A stretch of DNA of 64,000 nucleotides, taken from Aphrocallistes beatrix. Taxonomy: Eukaryota > Porifera > Hexactinellida > Sceptrulophora > Aphrocallistidae. Shown here in pieces: positions 11,487-20,753 of the stretch (the first letter of the stretch is position 1; each line of letters begins with the position of its first letter). The position numbers and the translations under genes were made by a program. The notes beneath the pieces were generated by a model. That model worked only from the letters and a program-made list of their open reading frames with translations, was not told the DNA's origin and searched no databases. The stretch lies in NCBI GenBank assembly GCA_963281255.1, contig OY725496.1, forward strand, positions 682,001-746,000, read 5' to 3'.

Positions 11487-12066
11487 CGTAGGCGCCGAAC
11501 CCGAGGGGAACAGGGGGAGCTCGAGCCCCCCTGGATTCGAATATGGCCCATAGACGCAATACAAGATTTAGGGCTGTTGCGTGAAATTCTGAGGCACTTA
11601 TATAAAAGAAACCATGGATGTACAACTTTCGTGAAATTCTGAGACAGCCGCTTAGAAGCCTTAGCAAGCTCTGATCTAATATTATGCAACTTGTAGTTCC
11701 TATTACAGAATGATATTCACAAAATATGATGATTTTGTTCTATTTTGTAGTTATAAGGATTCTTACTTACGGCTATTAACACTTAACTCAATATGTATAC
11801 GGTGATCCTAGAAATAGAATAGGATTTGGAATCAAAATAGAACCAAATAATCATGTTTTGTGAAATATCATTCTGCAATAAGAACTACAAGTTGCATAAT
11901 ATTAGATCAGAGCTTGCTAAGGCTTCTAAGCGAATGTCTCAGAATTTCACGAAAGTTGCACATCCATAGTTCCTTTTATATATGTGCCTCAGAATTTCAC
12001 GCAACAGGGCTGAGACCCCCTAGACTCCCAAATTGTCCATAGATTTCAAAAGGTTCGGCGCCCCTG
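11487..12066. mobile_element. hAT-like foldback element, about 580 bp
   Basis: Long inverted arms (about 11487-11725 and 11850-12066) share 'ggcgccgaac', 'gtgaaattctgag' repeated twice per arm, and 'gatcagagcttgctaaggct'. Flanks are gtgacgat (11479-11486) and atgacgat (12067-12074), an 8-bp duplication with one change. No coding frame. The RNA would fold into a very long hairpin. Confidence 0.75.
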
Positions 12067-12816
12067 ATGACGATAGAGGGATACTTTATTGGATATGATG
12101 GATACTTGAACTAGTAAATGATATACGTATACACAAACAAGAAGCAAAATTCAACGGCAAAGTGCTTAGAAAATATTTAAAAGTTGCTAACAATGACATA
12201 TTTTGGGTGGGCCTAGCAGCCAACTGGGGGTCTGTTGATGCTGTAAGATCGACATTTGAACGTCTAGGATTTAAAAAAATTTCTGGAGGGGGGCAAGCAC
12301 CCTTTACCATCGTTCGCTCTTGGCCCCCCCAGGTTTATTTTATTTTCCAAAACTTGGCGCCTATTGCTGTATAATAAATACTATGACGTTGGGGGCATTT
12401 TCAGATGGATAAAACGCTTTCGCATCCTCGCAGCTTTTTCTTCTTGCATTTTGTTCTTCAGTATGATAGGACAGTTTATGATATTCCAGAATATCATTGA
12501 ACCTTTAAAACAGCTCATTTATTTTCAACAATGTTTCGTGGATTACTATAAGTATCATTAATATGATAAAATTATCTAACAAACTTAACTTGAAATAAAT
12601 TTACCAAAATTCGATTCCTAAAATGTCAAGGAAGAGGCCGTATAAGTAAAATTTCCTAAATTTTGATTTTTCGTTTCTAATAAAAATGATATTCAAATTC
12701 CACAGTGTGTTATCTGTTTTAAATGGGAAATATTGCAATTATTAATTGTGGCATTGTCAACCATACATCGCAGAAAAGCAAAGCATACACATTGTATATG
12801 GTTTATTTATTAGCAA
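12067..12816. other. Intergenic between EPC and FMO-B
   Basis: No recognised gene. An open frame at 12162-12374 (contains NDIFWVGLAANWGSVDAVRS) has no domain I recognise. The block 12717-12760 (taaatgggaaatattgcaat...) recurs near 22587-22615, so it is repeat-derived. Confidence 0.35.
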
Positions 12817-14391
12817 ATGAGTGTAGCCATATTGGGAGCTGGTGCCTGTGGTTTAGTGGCGATCAAAGAAGCTCTCGAGAATGAATTATCACCGAAATGT
12901 TTCGAGATCGATTCTGACTTAGGCGGGCTCTGGAATGTCAACAGATCCAGTTCTTCCAGTAGCGTCTATTACTCGACTGTAATCAACACCAGTAAGGAGA
13001 TGATGTGTTTTAGCGATTTTCCGATGCCAAAGGATTTCCCATCTTACTGCCCGCATGACAAAGTCTTGGAATATTTTCGCCTTTATTGTGACCATTTCAA
13101 TTTGAGAAATTACATTGCCTTTGAAACTCGCATTGATTTGATTGAGAAATCGGATGACTTCGAAGAAACAGGTAGTTGGAAACTTACGATAACAGATTTG
13201 AAATCTAAGAAAGTGAATGTCGAGATATTTGATTTCGTGTTAATCTGTAATGGTCACCATGGTGACAAGAATGTCCCACATATCAACGGACAAGACCTGT
13301 ATAAGGGATTAACACTCCACAGCATGGAGTATTTCAAACCGGATGGGTTTGAAGGTAAGTCTGTTGTAGTGGTTGGTAGTGGTAATTCTGGCTGTGACAT
13401 GGCTGTGGATTTGAGTAGGAATTCTAAACAGGTTTATCTCGTGACTAGAAACGGTGCATGGCTATTTCCTAGGCTTACAGAGGGATCCTATCCTTCCGAC
13501 ATGTATTTCAGCAGATTCGTGGGCATAATTTTTTCCTCTTTCTTCGTTCAAGCATATATACGTAGTGTAGTATATGGTCGTGCTAATCTTGATTGTTACG
13601 GCATGACACCCAATCATGACATTATGTCATCTCATCCCTGTGTCAATGACGAGTTGATAGGACGCATTGCAGTCGGTCGTATAAAAGTAAAACCGAACAT
13701 TCAATCTATAACTGAGACAGGTGTCGTATTCGTGGATGGAAGTGCGGTTCAGGCTGACGCTATTGCGTATTGCACTGGATTCAGCATTTCCTATCCCTTT
13801 CTCGCACCTGGAATTATCAAGGTAGAAGACAATCAAGTTGATTTGTACAAATATGTGTTTCCTCCTCACTTGAAAGGCACACTCGCTGTCATTGGCTGTG
13901 TGCAAGCATGGGGACCGATTAATCCTATTGCCGAGCTGCAGTTAAGATGGGCAATGAAGGTGTTCAAGAAAGAATTGCATTTACCTTCCAAATCAGAGAT
14001 GTCTCGAGATATCGAGCAAAAACGCAGGATAATGTCACAAAGATACACCAACTCACGTCGCCATACTATTCAAGTGGATTTCATACCATATTCTAACGAT
14101 ATTGCTGGGATGATTGGTGCTAAACCCAACCTTATTGATTTATTTTTTAAGGATCCTAAACTGTGGGTACAAGTGCTCTTCGGTCCGCTTAATCCATATC
14201 AATTCCGCCTCTATGGTCCACATCCTTGGTCTGGTGCCAGAAATGCCATCTTTTCAAGTTGGGAAAATACGCTCTACCCTTATAAGACTAGAAAACTTAA
14301 CCCCAAACCTTCCTTCATCATGTTAAGGCATTTAATCCTACTTTTCATGATAGGACTATTAGGGGTATATTGTATTATCAAATTAATGTAA
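12817..14391 (+). CDS. Flavin-containing monooxygenase, copy B
   Basis: Intronless 524-aa paralogue of copy A, same length without gaps. FAD site GAGACG, FMO signature at 162-173, NADPH site GSGNSG, linker YCTGF, C-terminal hydrophobic anchor (about 500-522). Identical to copy A at residues 24-215, 271-309 and 311-363, but clearly diverged at 216-270 and again from 400 to the end. The start is preceded by 'tagcaaATGag' in both copies; otherwise the upstream sequences differ, so each probably has its own promoter. Both copies keep all motifs and an open frame, so both look functional. Confidence 0.93.
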   Translation: MSVAILGAGACGLVAIKEALENELSPKCFEIDSDLGGLWNVNRSSSSSSVYYSTVINTSKEMMCFSDFPMPKDFPSYCPHDKVLEYFRLYCDHFNLRNYIAFETRIDLIEKSDDFEETGSWKLTITDLKSKKVNVEIFDFVLICNGHHGDKNVPHINGQDLYKGLTLHSMEYFKPDGFEGKSVVVVGSGNSGCDMAVDLSRNSKQVYLVTRNGAWLFPRLTEGSYPSDMYFSRFVGIIFSSFFVQAYIRSVVYGRANLDCYGMTPNHDIMSSHPCVNDELIGRIAVGRIKVKPNIQSITETGVVFVDGSAVQADAIAYCTGFSISYPFLAPGIIKVEDNQVDLYKYVFPPHLKGTLAVIGCVQAWGPINPIAELQLRWAMKVFKKELHLPSKSEMSRDIEQKRRIMSQRYTNSRRHTIQVDFIPYSNDIAGMIGAKPNLIDLFFKDPKLWVQVLFGPLNPYQFRLYGPHPWSGARNAIFSSWENTLYPYKTRKLNPKPSFIMLRHLILLFMIGLLGVYCIIKLM

Positions 14392-15390
14392 TTTCGTTTT
14401 TGTTTTTTGTTGTTTTTTATTGTTATTTTGAATATATTAAATGAAATATATGTTGCAATGAGACTGATTATTGAACCCGAGGTCGTTCGCGTACGAATTC
14501 GGGTCGACACTCAAATATATCTAAGTAAATGATTAGAACGAACGTTTACCCTTCCTAGCTATAGGAATTAAAATTATGTCGAAATATAGGTAGGTATGCG
14601 AACAATGGCTAGGTAGGTTCGTAGGAACACTAATTTATCTTGGCCTGACGATGATCGGGTAGGTCATAGGCGATTTATCTAAAATATCCAACTTCCTGTG
14701 AGAAAGGTTATGTAATTACAATGACCTGGGGTCCATTCTATTTATAGCTTGGACCCCACATTTCTATGGCTTCCCCGCCCAAAATGACTAACCGGAAATG
14801 AGCTAGCAAAAATCATTGTCAATGAGGGGTTTTAACCCTACTTGGACTTGGGGTCAAAGGTATAAATAGAAAATTCCCACTTTCATTTTCACTTTCAGTT
14901 CACTTTCAATTAACTTTCACTTTCACTTCAACATTCCAAGTCCAATTAGGGTTAAGCCACTGTACCCCGATTTTTGATATTTTGCTAACTTGTAGAGTTA
15001 TCCATACTAAACATTTTATCAATCATCCATTCACTTCTATCTCATCTTATTCGTGAGATATTGACTTTCGAATATTTCAGAAAATGATGACGCGATATAT
15101 TTTTTGAAGGTCAATAAGTCTGATGCGAATTCAGAACAGATTGAAATTTGAATATGGCTTAGATAAGGTTAATATATACCAGGGCCGGCGCCACTGGTCC
15201 GGTTGGTACGGTTTTAACTGGACCACTTTCAAAAGTGGCTCCAGGTTGGTCATGGTAAATACTAGTATACCAATACGTTGCTTTATACGTGTATATATGT
15301 ATATACACGTATATAAACTACGTAATAATTATTAATAATTATTAATCAAATGAATTCCTTTACTAAACACAAATTTTGACAGAAACAGTT
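14392..15390. other. Intergenic, FMO-B to NHL relic
   Basis: No gene recognised. A purine-poor run of 'ctttcacttt' repeats lies at about 14878-14930. A GC-rich start 'cagggccggcgccac' at 15180 resembles the end of the MITE at 31177, but its other end is unclear. Confidence 0.35.
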
Positions 15391-16785
15391 CTAATAGAAT
15401 ACATGCAGCTTATATTTAGTACCATAAGAAGAACAAACAATATTGTTGTTCGGAGTAACAACAATTCCTCTAGGCTGTATCTCCTTATCTTCATCCTGAT
15501 TACCTCCTAGTGTGTGTAGGAGAATGCCTGCTGGAGAGAACACCTTGATACATTTAGCTGTGCAGTCACCGAAAAGAATATTGTTCTGTTTATCAAACCT
15601 GAAACGATATCCTTCTTCTACCTGATAGTTACTTCCCTTCCTTCGAGTAATAAACGAACGGAGTTTGTTACCAGATTTATGGAATACGTGGAGACACAGG
15701 TTATCTTGTGAGCTCAGTACATACACTTCATCATGAAGTGTCTTCACGTCAACAGGCCTAGTAATAGTGGAGTGTTGAATGGAATGTTTAAACCTGAGTT
15801 CACAATCCATAACAACCACTCTGTTGTTACGACTATCAGCTACATACACATCTCCATTGGTCGAGACAGAGATGCCTAGAGGTCAGAGAACTCGTTCTTT
15901 CCAGATCCCTCCTCACCTACTCTAGACACTAAATAGTAGTCTGGTAGCTTGTAATGCAAAATGGTGCACTTAAAGAATTCGCTAACATATATATTCTCCT
16001 CACTGGATCAACTAATTCTCCTTGATTGAATGAGTGAATGTATTCTCCTTCCTCAGAGAATACACAGACTCTACCTGACATATCCGCTACATATATGAGA
16101 TAACTAGTCTCATCATATGCTATTTCCCTAGGCCAATTGAGTTGTCCCGGTCCTGTCCCTTCTTCACAGACAGAGATGCGTGGTTGTGAGAGTGCGGGGT
16201 AGTTGGGAATTGAGAGAATCTGTTTCTGGATCAGTTGTCCCAGTTGAGAGATGGTCTCCTCCACTTCTCGTGTCTCGCTCTGGAACGACAGCTCCATTGG
16301 TCGATCAGTCACCTCCAGATCTCTCAGCTTAGTCTCGATCTTCTCCGTCATCTTCACTCTCAGAGAGTGGAGTATATTCTCAGCCATTTTCTCGTGGAGA
16401 TGTTCCTTGGTTTGGAGGAGTTGTTGTCTCTCGAACTGAATTAGTTGAATGGATTTTAGGAGATGAAGAGTTTGGAGAAAACATTTCCATTCATTAGGCC
16501 TGTCTCCCCTGCTGGCATCTCGTCCCTCCTCTCTCGGTACTCGAGGAGGAGCTCTACACGTCGCCTATTCACTGTATGCACCAGTTCATCACAGCCACGT
16601 AGCTAGAGTAAGAAATTCAGGGGCAAGATGTATTTCAGGGGGGGGCAAAGGCAGGGATCTCAACTATCACGAACGCTTTTTTCATGGGAGGGGGCGAGAA
16701 CAACTTTTAGGGGGGAAATCGCCCCCCGTAGCTACGTGCCTGGTTCATCAAAGCGTGAGTTGATTGATACCTCCACTGGGTCCAT
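15391..16785 (-). pseudogene. Coiled-coil/NHL-repeat protein, broken
   Basis: Reads as one former gene in pieces. The start MDPVEVSINSRFDE (16785 downward) is interrupted by the MITE 16592-16742, then resumes LVHTVNRRRVELLLEYRERR. A frameshift near 16470 leads into the helical part (LHLLKSIQLIQFERQQLLQTKEHLHEKMAE...). Then comes the first NHL blade (PGQLNWPREIAYDETSYLIYVADM). Frameshifts near 16003 and 15882 split the next blades (PLGISVSTNGDVYVADSRNNRV...). The end blade RGIVVTPNNNIVCSSYG is intact. Intact relatives pair such helices with a six-bladed NHL propeller, a probable protein- or RNA-binding platform. With an insertion and three frameshifts this copy cannot make the full protein. 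Confidence 0.8.
16592..16742. mobile_element. hAT-like MITE inside NHL relic
   Basis: 151 bp. Ends CAGCCACGTAGCTA and (reversed) CAGGCACGTAGCTA. Exact 8-bp duplication 'gttcatca' at 16584-16591 and 16743-16750. Removing the element and one duplication rejoins the reading frame (SRFDE|LVHTVNRRR). The ends belong to the same broad set as CAGTGGCGTAGCCA at 55964. Confidence 0.9.
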
Positions 16786-16886
16786 CACGACAGCTGCTGG
16801 TTCAGGGAATCTCTGCCATTCTGTTTGCTCGTATTAGTTGGTTGTATCAGTTGTGTACTAGAAATGGCGTATCAGGATGGAGTGTC

Positions 16887-16894
16887 TATTTATA
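16887..16894 (-). promoter_or_regulatory. TATA box of NHL relic
   Basis: TATAAATA on the minus strand, about 100 bases before the MDPVEV start. The same TATAAATAG word precedes the two intact 286-aa NHL genes, so the relic kept its promoter. Confidence 0.5.
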
Positions 16895-17395
16895 GTAGTG
16901 GCTACTGCTCCCGCTAGAAAGAGAGTGCAACCACATCTCGTGGATTGTGTCTAGATGGCTGCACTATCAGAGGATTTGGAGTGGTGCCTCATTCTCTGAG
17001 AAGAAGCAACTCTTGCACTGTGACTCATATTTCCTCTCACTGGATAATTTAATACATGTCACTACCTCATTCACTTTCAGTGTTGACTTGTATTTTCTAG
17101 AACAAAGCTATTTCTCAGAAACTGGATTATTGAGTAATGACAGTAAATCTGTTTTTCCACAGTACCGCATTGGATTTCGTCCAATCGATTCAACCAGCTT
17201 TGGTTGATACGTATTACTTTACAAGTATTTAGTGGCGAGTAGACCAGGACCTGGGCAAGGGGTGCTCTGTGGCTAGTGGGTAGTCAGGCCAGAGACGACC
17301 GCCAATGTAGCCAATGGGGTTGCTACAGACCGACCTGACTCCATGTGTGGGGTGAATGAGAAGCCTTATATGTATATATACTAGACCCCTCTGAG

Positions 17396-17510
17396 TAGGG
17401 GCGTAGCCAGTGGCGCCGACAAGGGCCTGCCAGGGGCTACGGTTTATGGGCCTGCAGGATATTTAGTGGGCCTGCGGGCAGGCTCTGCAGGCCCATTGGC
17501 TACGCCTATG
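17396..17510. mobile_element. hAT-like MITE, 115 bp
   Basis: Ends TAGGGGCGTAGCC and (reversed) CATAGGCGTAGCC, flanked by 'cctctgag' at 17388-17395 and 17511-17518 (exact 8 bp). Interior rich in 'gggcctgc'. A related terminus set is seen at 55964-56249. Confidence 0.8.
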
Positions 17511-17772
17511 CCTCTGAGTAAATATCCATAAGACACGCTCGTATAACCCTGTTTTTTTTCAACCTTTTTGACTGTGGACCCCTGATATCTTCTGAGGGGT
17601 CCATGGACCTCAGGTTGGGGACCACTAGTTTAATCCAATCGATATAATAATGACCCTGCACTAGAAATGTACTACCTGTTAATGGTATTTGATTGGGGAG
17701 GTGGAACTTAGACTTTCATCTAACAAACAATGTATTTACATGCTCTTAGCTTAACTCATTTTGATACTCTAT

Positions 17773-18495
17773 ATGGCTTATGAAATCCCAGCTCGTACTG
17801 ATTCTGACGATGATGAAGATACGCATATGACAGAATTCGTTGCAGATTATACTCTAACTCTTCCTTCTCATTCCCTACTTCCTCTCACCCCAAACATTCT
17901 ATTCATAAGTCAAGAACATGTCGGACAAACTATTTGTAAATCTATCATTACAAATTACTCTCAGAAATACACTTTCCTTGCTGATATCAAATCGGGATTA
18001 TCTAAGATAGCATCTCTCTACACTAGTTTTGATGGATTTATCATTCATATACACTTTCACACGACTGTCGTTGATAATATCAATTTTCTCCTTTCAGAGT
18101 ATATCTTCAAATCAATACACCCTCAATGCGTCTTTATGATTCTCCGTTCACCTCTCTCACACTTCATCACAGCTGATCGTTTGGAGGACAGTCAGCTGCA
18201 GTTTCAAGTGTCTACGCCTGATTTCCAACCACTCCCAACCACCCCCAATCTACCTCCACCCAACTACTGTTCTGGGCCGTTCGCTGCTATTCTAACTTAC
18301 TGTTTGATTCATTCCATATCTGCTTCCATTCTGATACAGTATTCTCCGCATTTACACATACAACATGACGAGGCAGAATCTCTACTCCATCTCGTATCTT
18401 CCTCGCTCCATTCTCAATTCAATATAGTTTTAGATGGCAAGTTACTTGCTAAAGATATTTCTTCTCAGTTTACGAACACCCAATTATTTTCTTAA
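17773..18495 (+). CDS. PSMG1-like proteasome assembly chaperone (tentative)
   Basis: Intronless 240-aa protein starting MAYEIPARTDSDDDED; this ATG is the first in frame. The acidic N-terminus, the mid-protein strand FDGFIIHIHFHTT and especially GPFAAILTYCLIHSISASILIQYS (about 170-193), then a helix HDEAESLLHLVSSSLHS, follow the layout of PSMG1 (PAC1), whose late segment is 'LPAAVLSYCQVWKIPAILYLCY...' before a closing helix. PSMG1 pairs with PSMG2 to build the 20S alpha ring and then is degraded. Length is a little below vertebrate PSMG1 (288 aa). The match is partial and recalled; a profile search would decide. Codon use and the long open frame support a real gene. Confidence 0.5.
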   Translation: MAYEIPARTDSDDDEDTHMTEFVADYTLTLPSHSLLPLTPNILFISQEHVGQTICKSIITNYSQKYTFLADIKSGLSKIASLYTSFDGFIIHIHFHTTVVDNINFLLSEYIFKSIHPQCVFMILRSPLSHFITADRLEDSQLQFQVSTPDFQPLPTTPNLPPPNYCSGPFAAILTYCLIHSISASILIQYSPHLHIQHDEAESLLHLVSSSLHSQFNIVLDGKLLAKDISSQFTNTQLFS

Positions 18496-19322
18496 GTTCG
18501 AACCAATATTAACGTGGATTATCATATTCGTTGTTCATTAGATTAGAGATTTTTATTGATTATTTTATAGATTACAGTACTATATACCATCTATATCCTC
18601 GAATAATTGCTGAGGTGATTATATACCCCAAAAGCCTCATAAATTGGGTATTAATCTCAATGTTCTGCGTCCTTGTGTCTTATTAAGTACGCTTTTGAAA
18701 TTTGGAATTGAAATTTGGTTGTCTTAAATCAGTGAGAAAATTTTTATTCGAGAATACCGTATTGCTTCGAATAAGCGCCCGGGCTTTTACATGAAATTTC
18801 CCCATTATATCCCGCTTTTTTAAATTCCGTGCATAATACTTCTCTTCTCTCAATACTTCTCTATTGCGTCCCACCATGTCCCACGAAATTCAACGCCGCA
18901 TCCCGTTTTTATCATGGCTCAAGTTGGAACGTATAAGAGTATATTATTGTCTTATATGACAACCTCTGTTAATAATATACCGTATATACTACTTCAATAC
19001 AAGGCAGTAGGTTTCTTGCTATCCGTTTGAATAATGTTTTACAACTCATTATTCCCTCTTCCATTTATCCAATCACTGGCATGATTATATTTATAACCGA
19101 ATAAAGTTCCTTATCTCTGAAATTTTTATTTTATATCAAGTGATGAGGCTAATAATAATAATAATCGCCGCTAATATTCGAGGATATACGTTATATGATC
19201 CCAGTATCTGTTTCTTGCATGAATAATGGATAAAACATAGTATATGTCTGACACAGTATTTTCAATATGAAAGCTTTGAATTGACTAATTGGAATTTCTT
19301 TGTAGTCTTATTCATCACTATA
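18496..19322. other. Intergenic with decayed MITE
   Basis: A partial 'cccgctttt...caagttgg' repeat lies at about 18775-18935, same family as 20283-20495 and 26295-26512. Nothing else recognised. Confidence 0.45.
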
Positions 19323-19799
19323 CAACTACCCTACCAAAAGTATTCGTACACCTCAATATTTCCCATTAAAATAGTACTAAATGTGTCTATTACTGAACTG
19401 TCATGCAGTTAAACTAGACGAGATACAGTATATTTGATTTCAGATTCGTATTCTACGCATTTGAATTACCTATTTTAGAGTTTTCAAATCAATTAAGTTT
19501 TAACTATGCCGAAATTTATCATCCTGTGCTACCCTGTGTCACCTATCACCATCTGCTACAGTGGTGGAGACTCTAGAAAAGTGGTACATGGTGGCACAGG
19601 TCCGGAATTTTAACCTTGGCAATTAGCAATTGATTTGAAACTTTGAAAATAGGTAATTCAGATGCGTAGAATACGAATCTGAAATCAAATATACTATATC
19701 TCTTTTATTTTAACTGCATGATAATTCTTTAATATAGCCATTTTAGTACTATATTAATGGGAAATATTGAGGTGTTCGAATACTTTTGGTAGGGCAGTG
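19323..19799. mobile_element. Tc1/mariner-like foldback MITE
   Basis: TA|CAACTACCCTACCAAAAG ... CTTTTGGTAGGGCAGTG|TA, 477 bp. The arms fold back over nearly the whole length (e.g. 'gattcgtattctacgcat' left, 'atgcgtagaatacgaatc' right). Relatives at 35250, 49921 and 62233. No transposase frame. Confidence 0.8.
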
Positions 19800-20051
19800 T
19801 ACAACTACGATGTATCTATGAAGGATGCATTCTGATGAATTCCCAGTTCTCAAAATTAGTTCATAAGCATTCAGAAATTGCGTAGCTAAGGTATTGCCAA
19901 AGCATTAAAGGAGTGCACTCTTTTTAATAAATTCAGTTTCCACAAATTCTCCCCTGATATCTAACAATTTTTCTCAACGTCTCCTACTGTAGTTAAATTT
20001 AGAGTGAATTTAAATCAGGAAGTTCACCTTAAAGAAGGAATATATTACTTA

Positions 20052-20233
20052 CAGTCGACTCCGCTTAATAGGGTCACTGTTTAATCGGGCCACTTTCGGT
20101 AGGACCGGAATAGCTCTCACACATAGAAGCTAATACAAAATATTTTATTTATTTATTTTTTTAATAGGTTTCTCCGTTTAATCGGGGCAAAATGTCCTCT
20201 GACCGATGTGACCATGTTAAGCGGAGTCAACTG
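20052..20233. mobile_element. pogo/Tigger-like MITE
   Basis: TA|CAGTCGACTCCGCTTAAT ... TTAAGCGGAGTCAACTG|TA. Same family as 11283-11461. Confidence 0.75.
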
Positions 20234-20282
20234 TATTTGTATTCAAAACTTCAATTTCTTGTTTGAATTTTGAGTTAACTTT

Positions 20283-20495
20283 ATACTTGCCAACTTTCCT
20301 GTTTTTGGCGGGACGTCCCGTTTTTTATCTCTTTTTATCGGATAATTTTCTCGTTTATCCCGTTTTACATGATATTTCCCCATTATGTCCCTCTTTTTTG
20401 GAACCTATGCATAATACTTTTCTATTTCGTCCCGCCATATCCCGCGGAATTCAACGCCATGTCCCGCTTTTATTATGGCTCAAGTTGGCATGTAT
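20283..20495. mobile_element. MITE with ATACTTGCCAACT ends
   Basis: Left 'atacttgccaacttt', right 'aagttggcatgtat'. The interior is made of 'cccgtttt' and 'gggacg' words. Other copies at 25339, 26295, 29569 and 55022. The copy at 26295 has an exact 8-bp duplication, suggesting hAT. Confidence 0.65.
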
Positions 20496-20532
20496 GCCTT
20501 ATGTATATATAAAGTCACAGCCTACTCTTATT

Positions 20533-20716
20533 GGGCATGCCTAATTTCCGGGACGGGACGGGTTAAGATGCCTAATTTCCGGGACGGGACGGGATCCCAT
20601 CCCGGGAATTAGGTAGCTTAACCCGTCCCGTCCCGGAGATTAGGCATCTTGACTCGTCCCGTCCCGGAAATTAGGTACCTGATGATTCCGTCCCGTCCCG
20701 GAAATTAGGCATGCCC
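20533..20716. mobile_element. hAT-like palindromic MITE next to LRRIQ3 start
   Basis: GGGCATGCCTAATTTC ... GAAATTAGGCATGCCC, flanked by exact 8-bp 'ctcttatt' at 20525-20532 and 20717-20724. The interior is five or so copies of 'cctaatttccgggacggga' in both orientations. Ends 30 bases before the downstream duplication reaches the LRRIQ3 ATG. Confidence 0.85.
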
Positions 20717-20753
20717 CTCTTATTTGAATATCTCAATTTAACACTAGAAGTGT

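Noticed and set aside
11530-11545. tRNA-like box B (ggattcgaat)
   Set aside because: No acceptor stem or box A at the right distance; it lies within a foldback element.
12162-12374. 70-codon frame with NDIFWVGLAANWGSVDAVRS
   Set aside because: No family recognised, no splice signals, and the 3' part runs into repeat-like GC-rich sequence.
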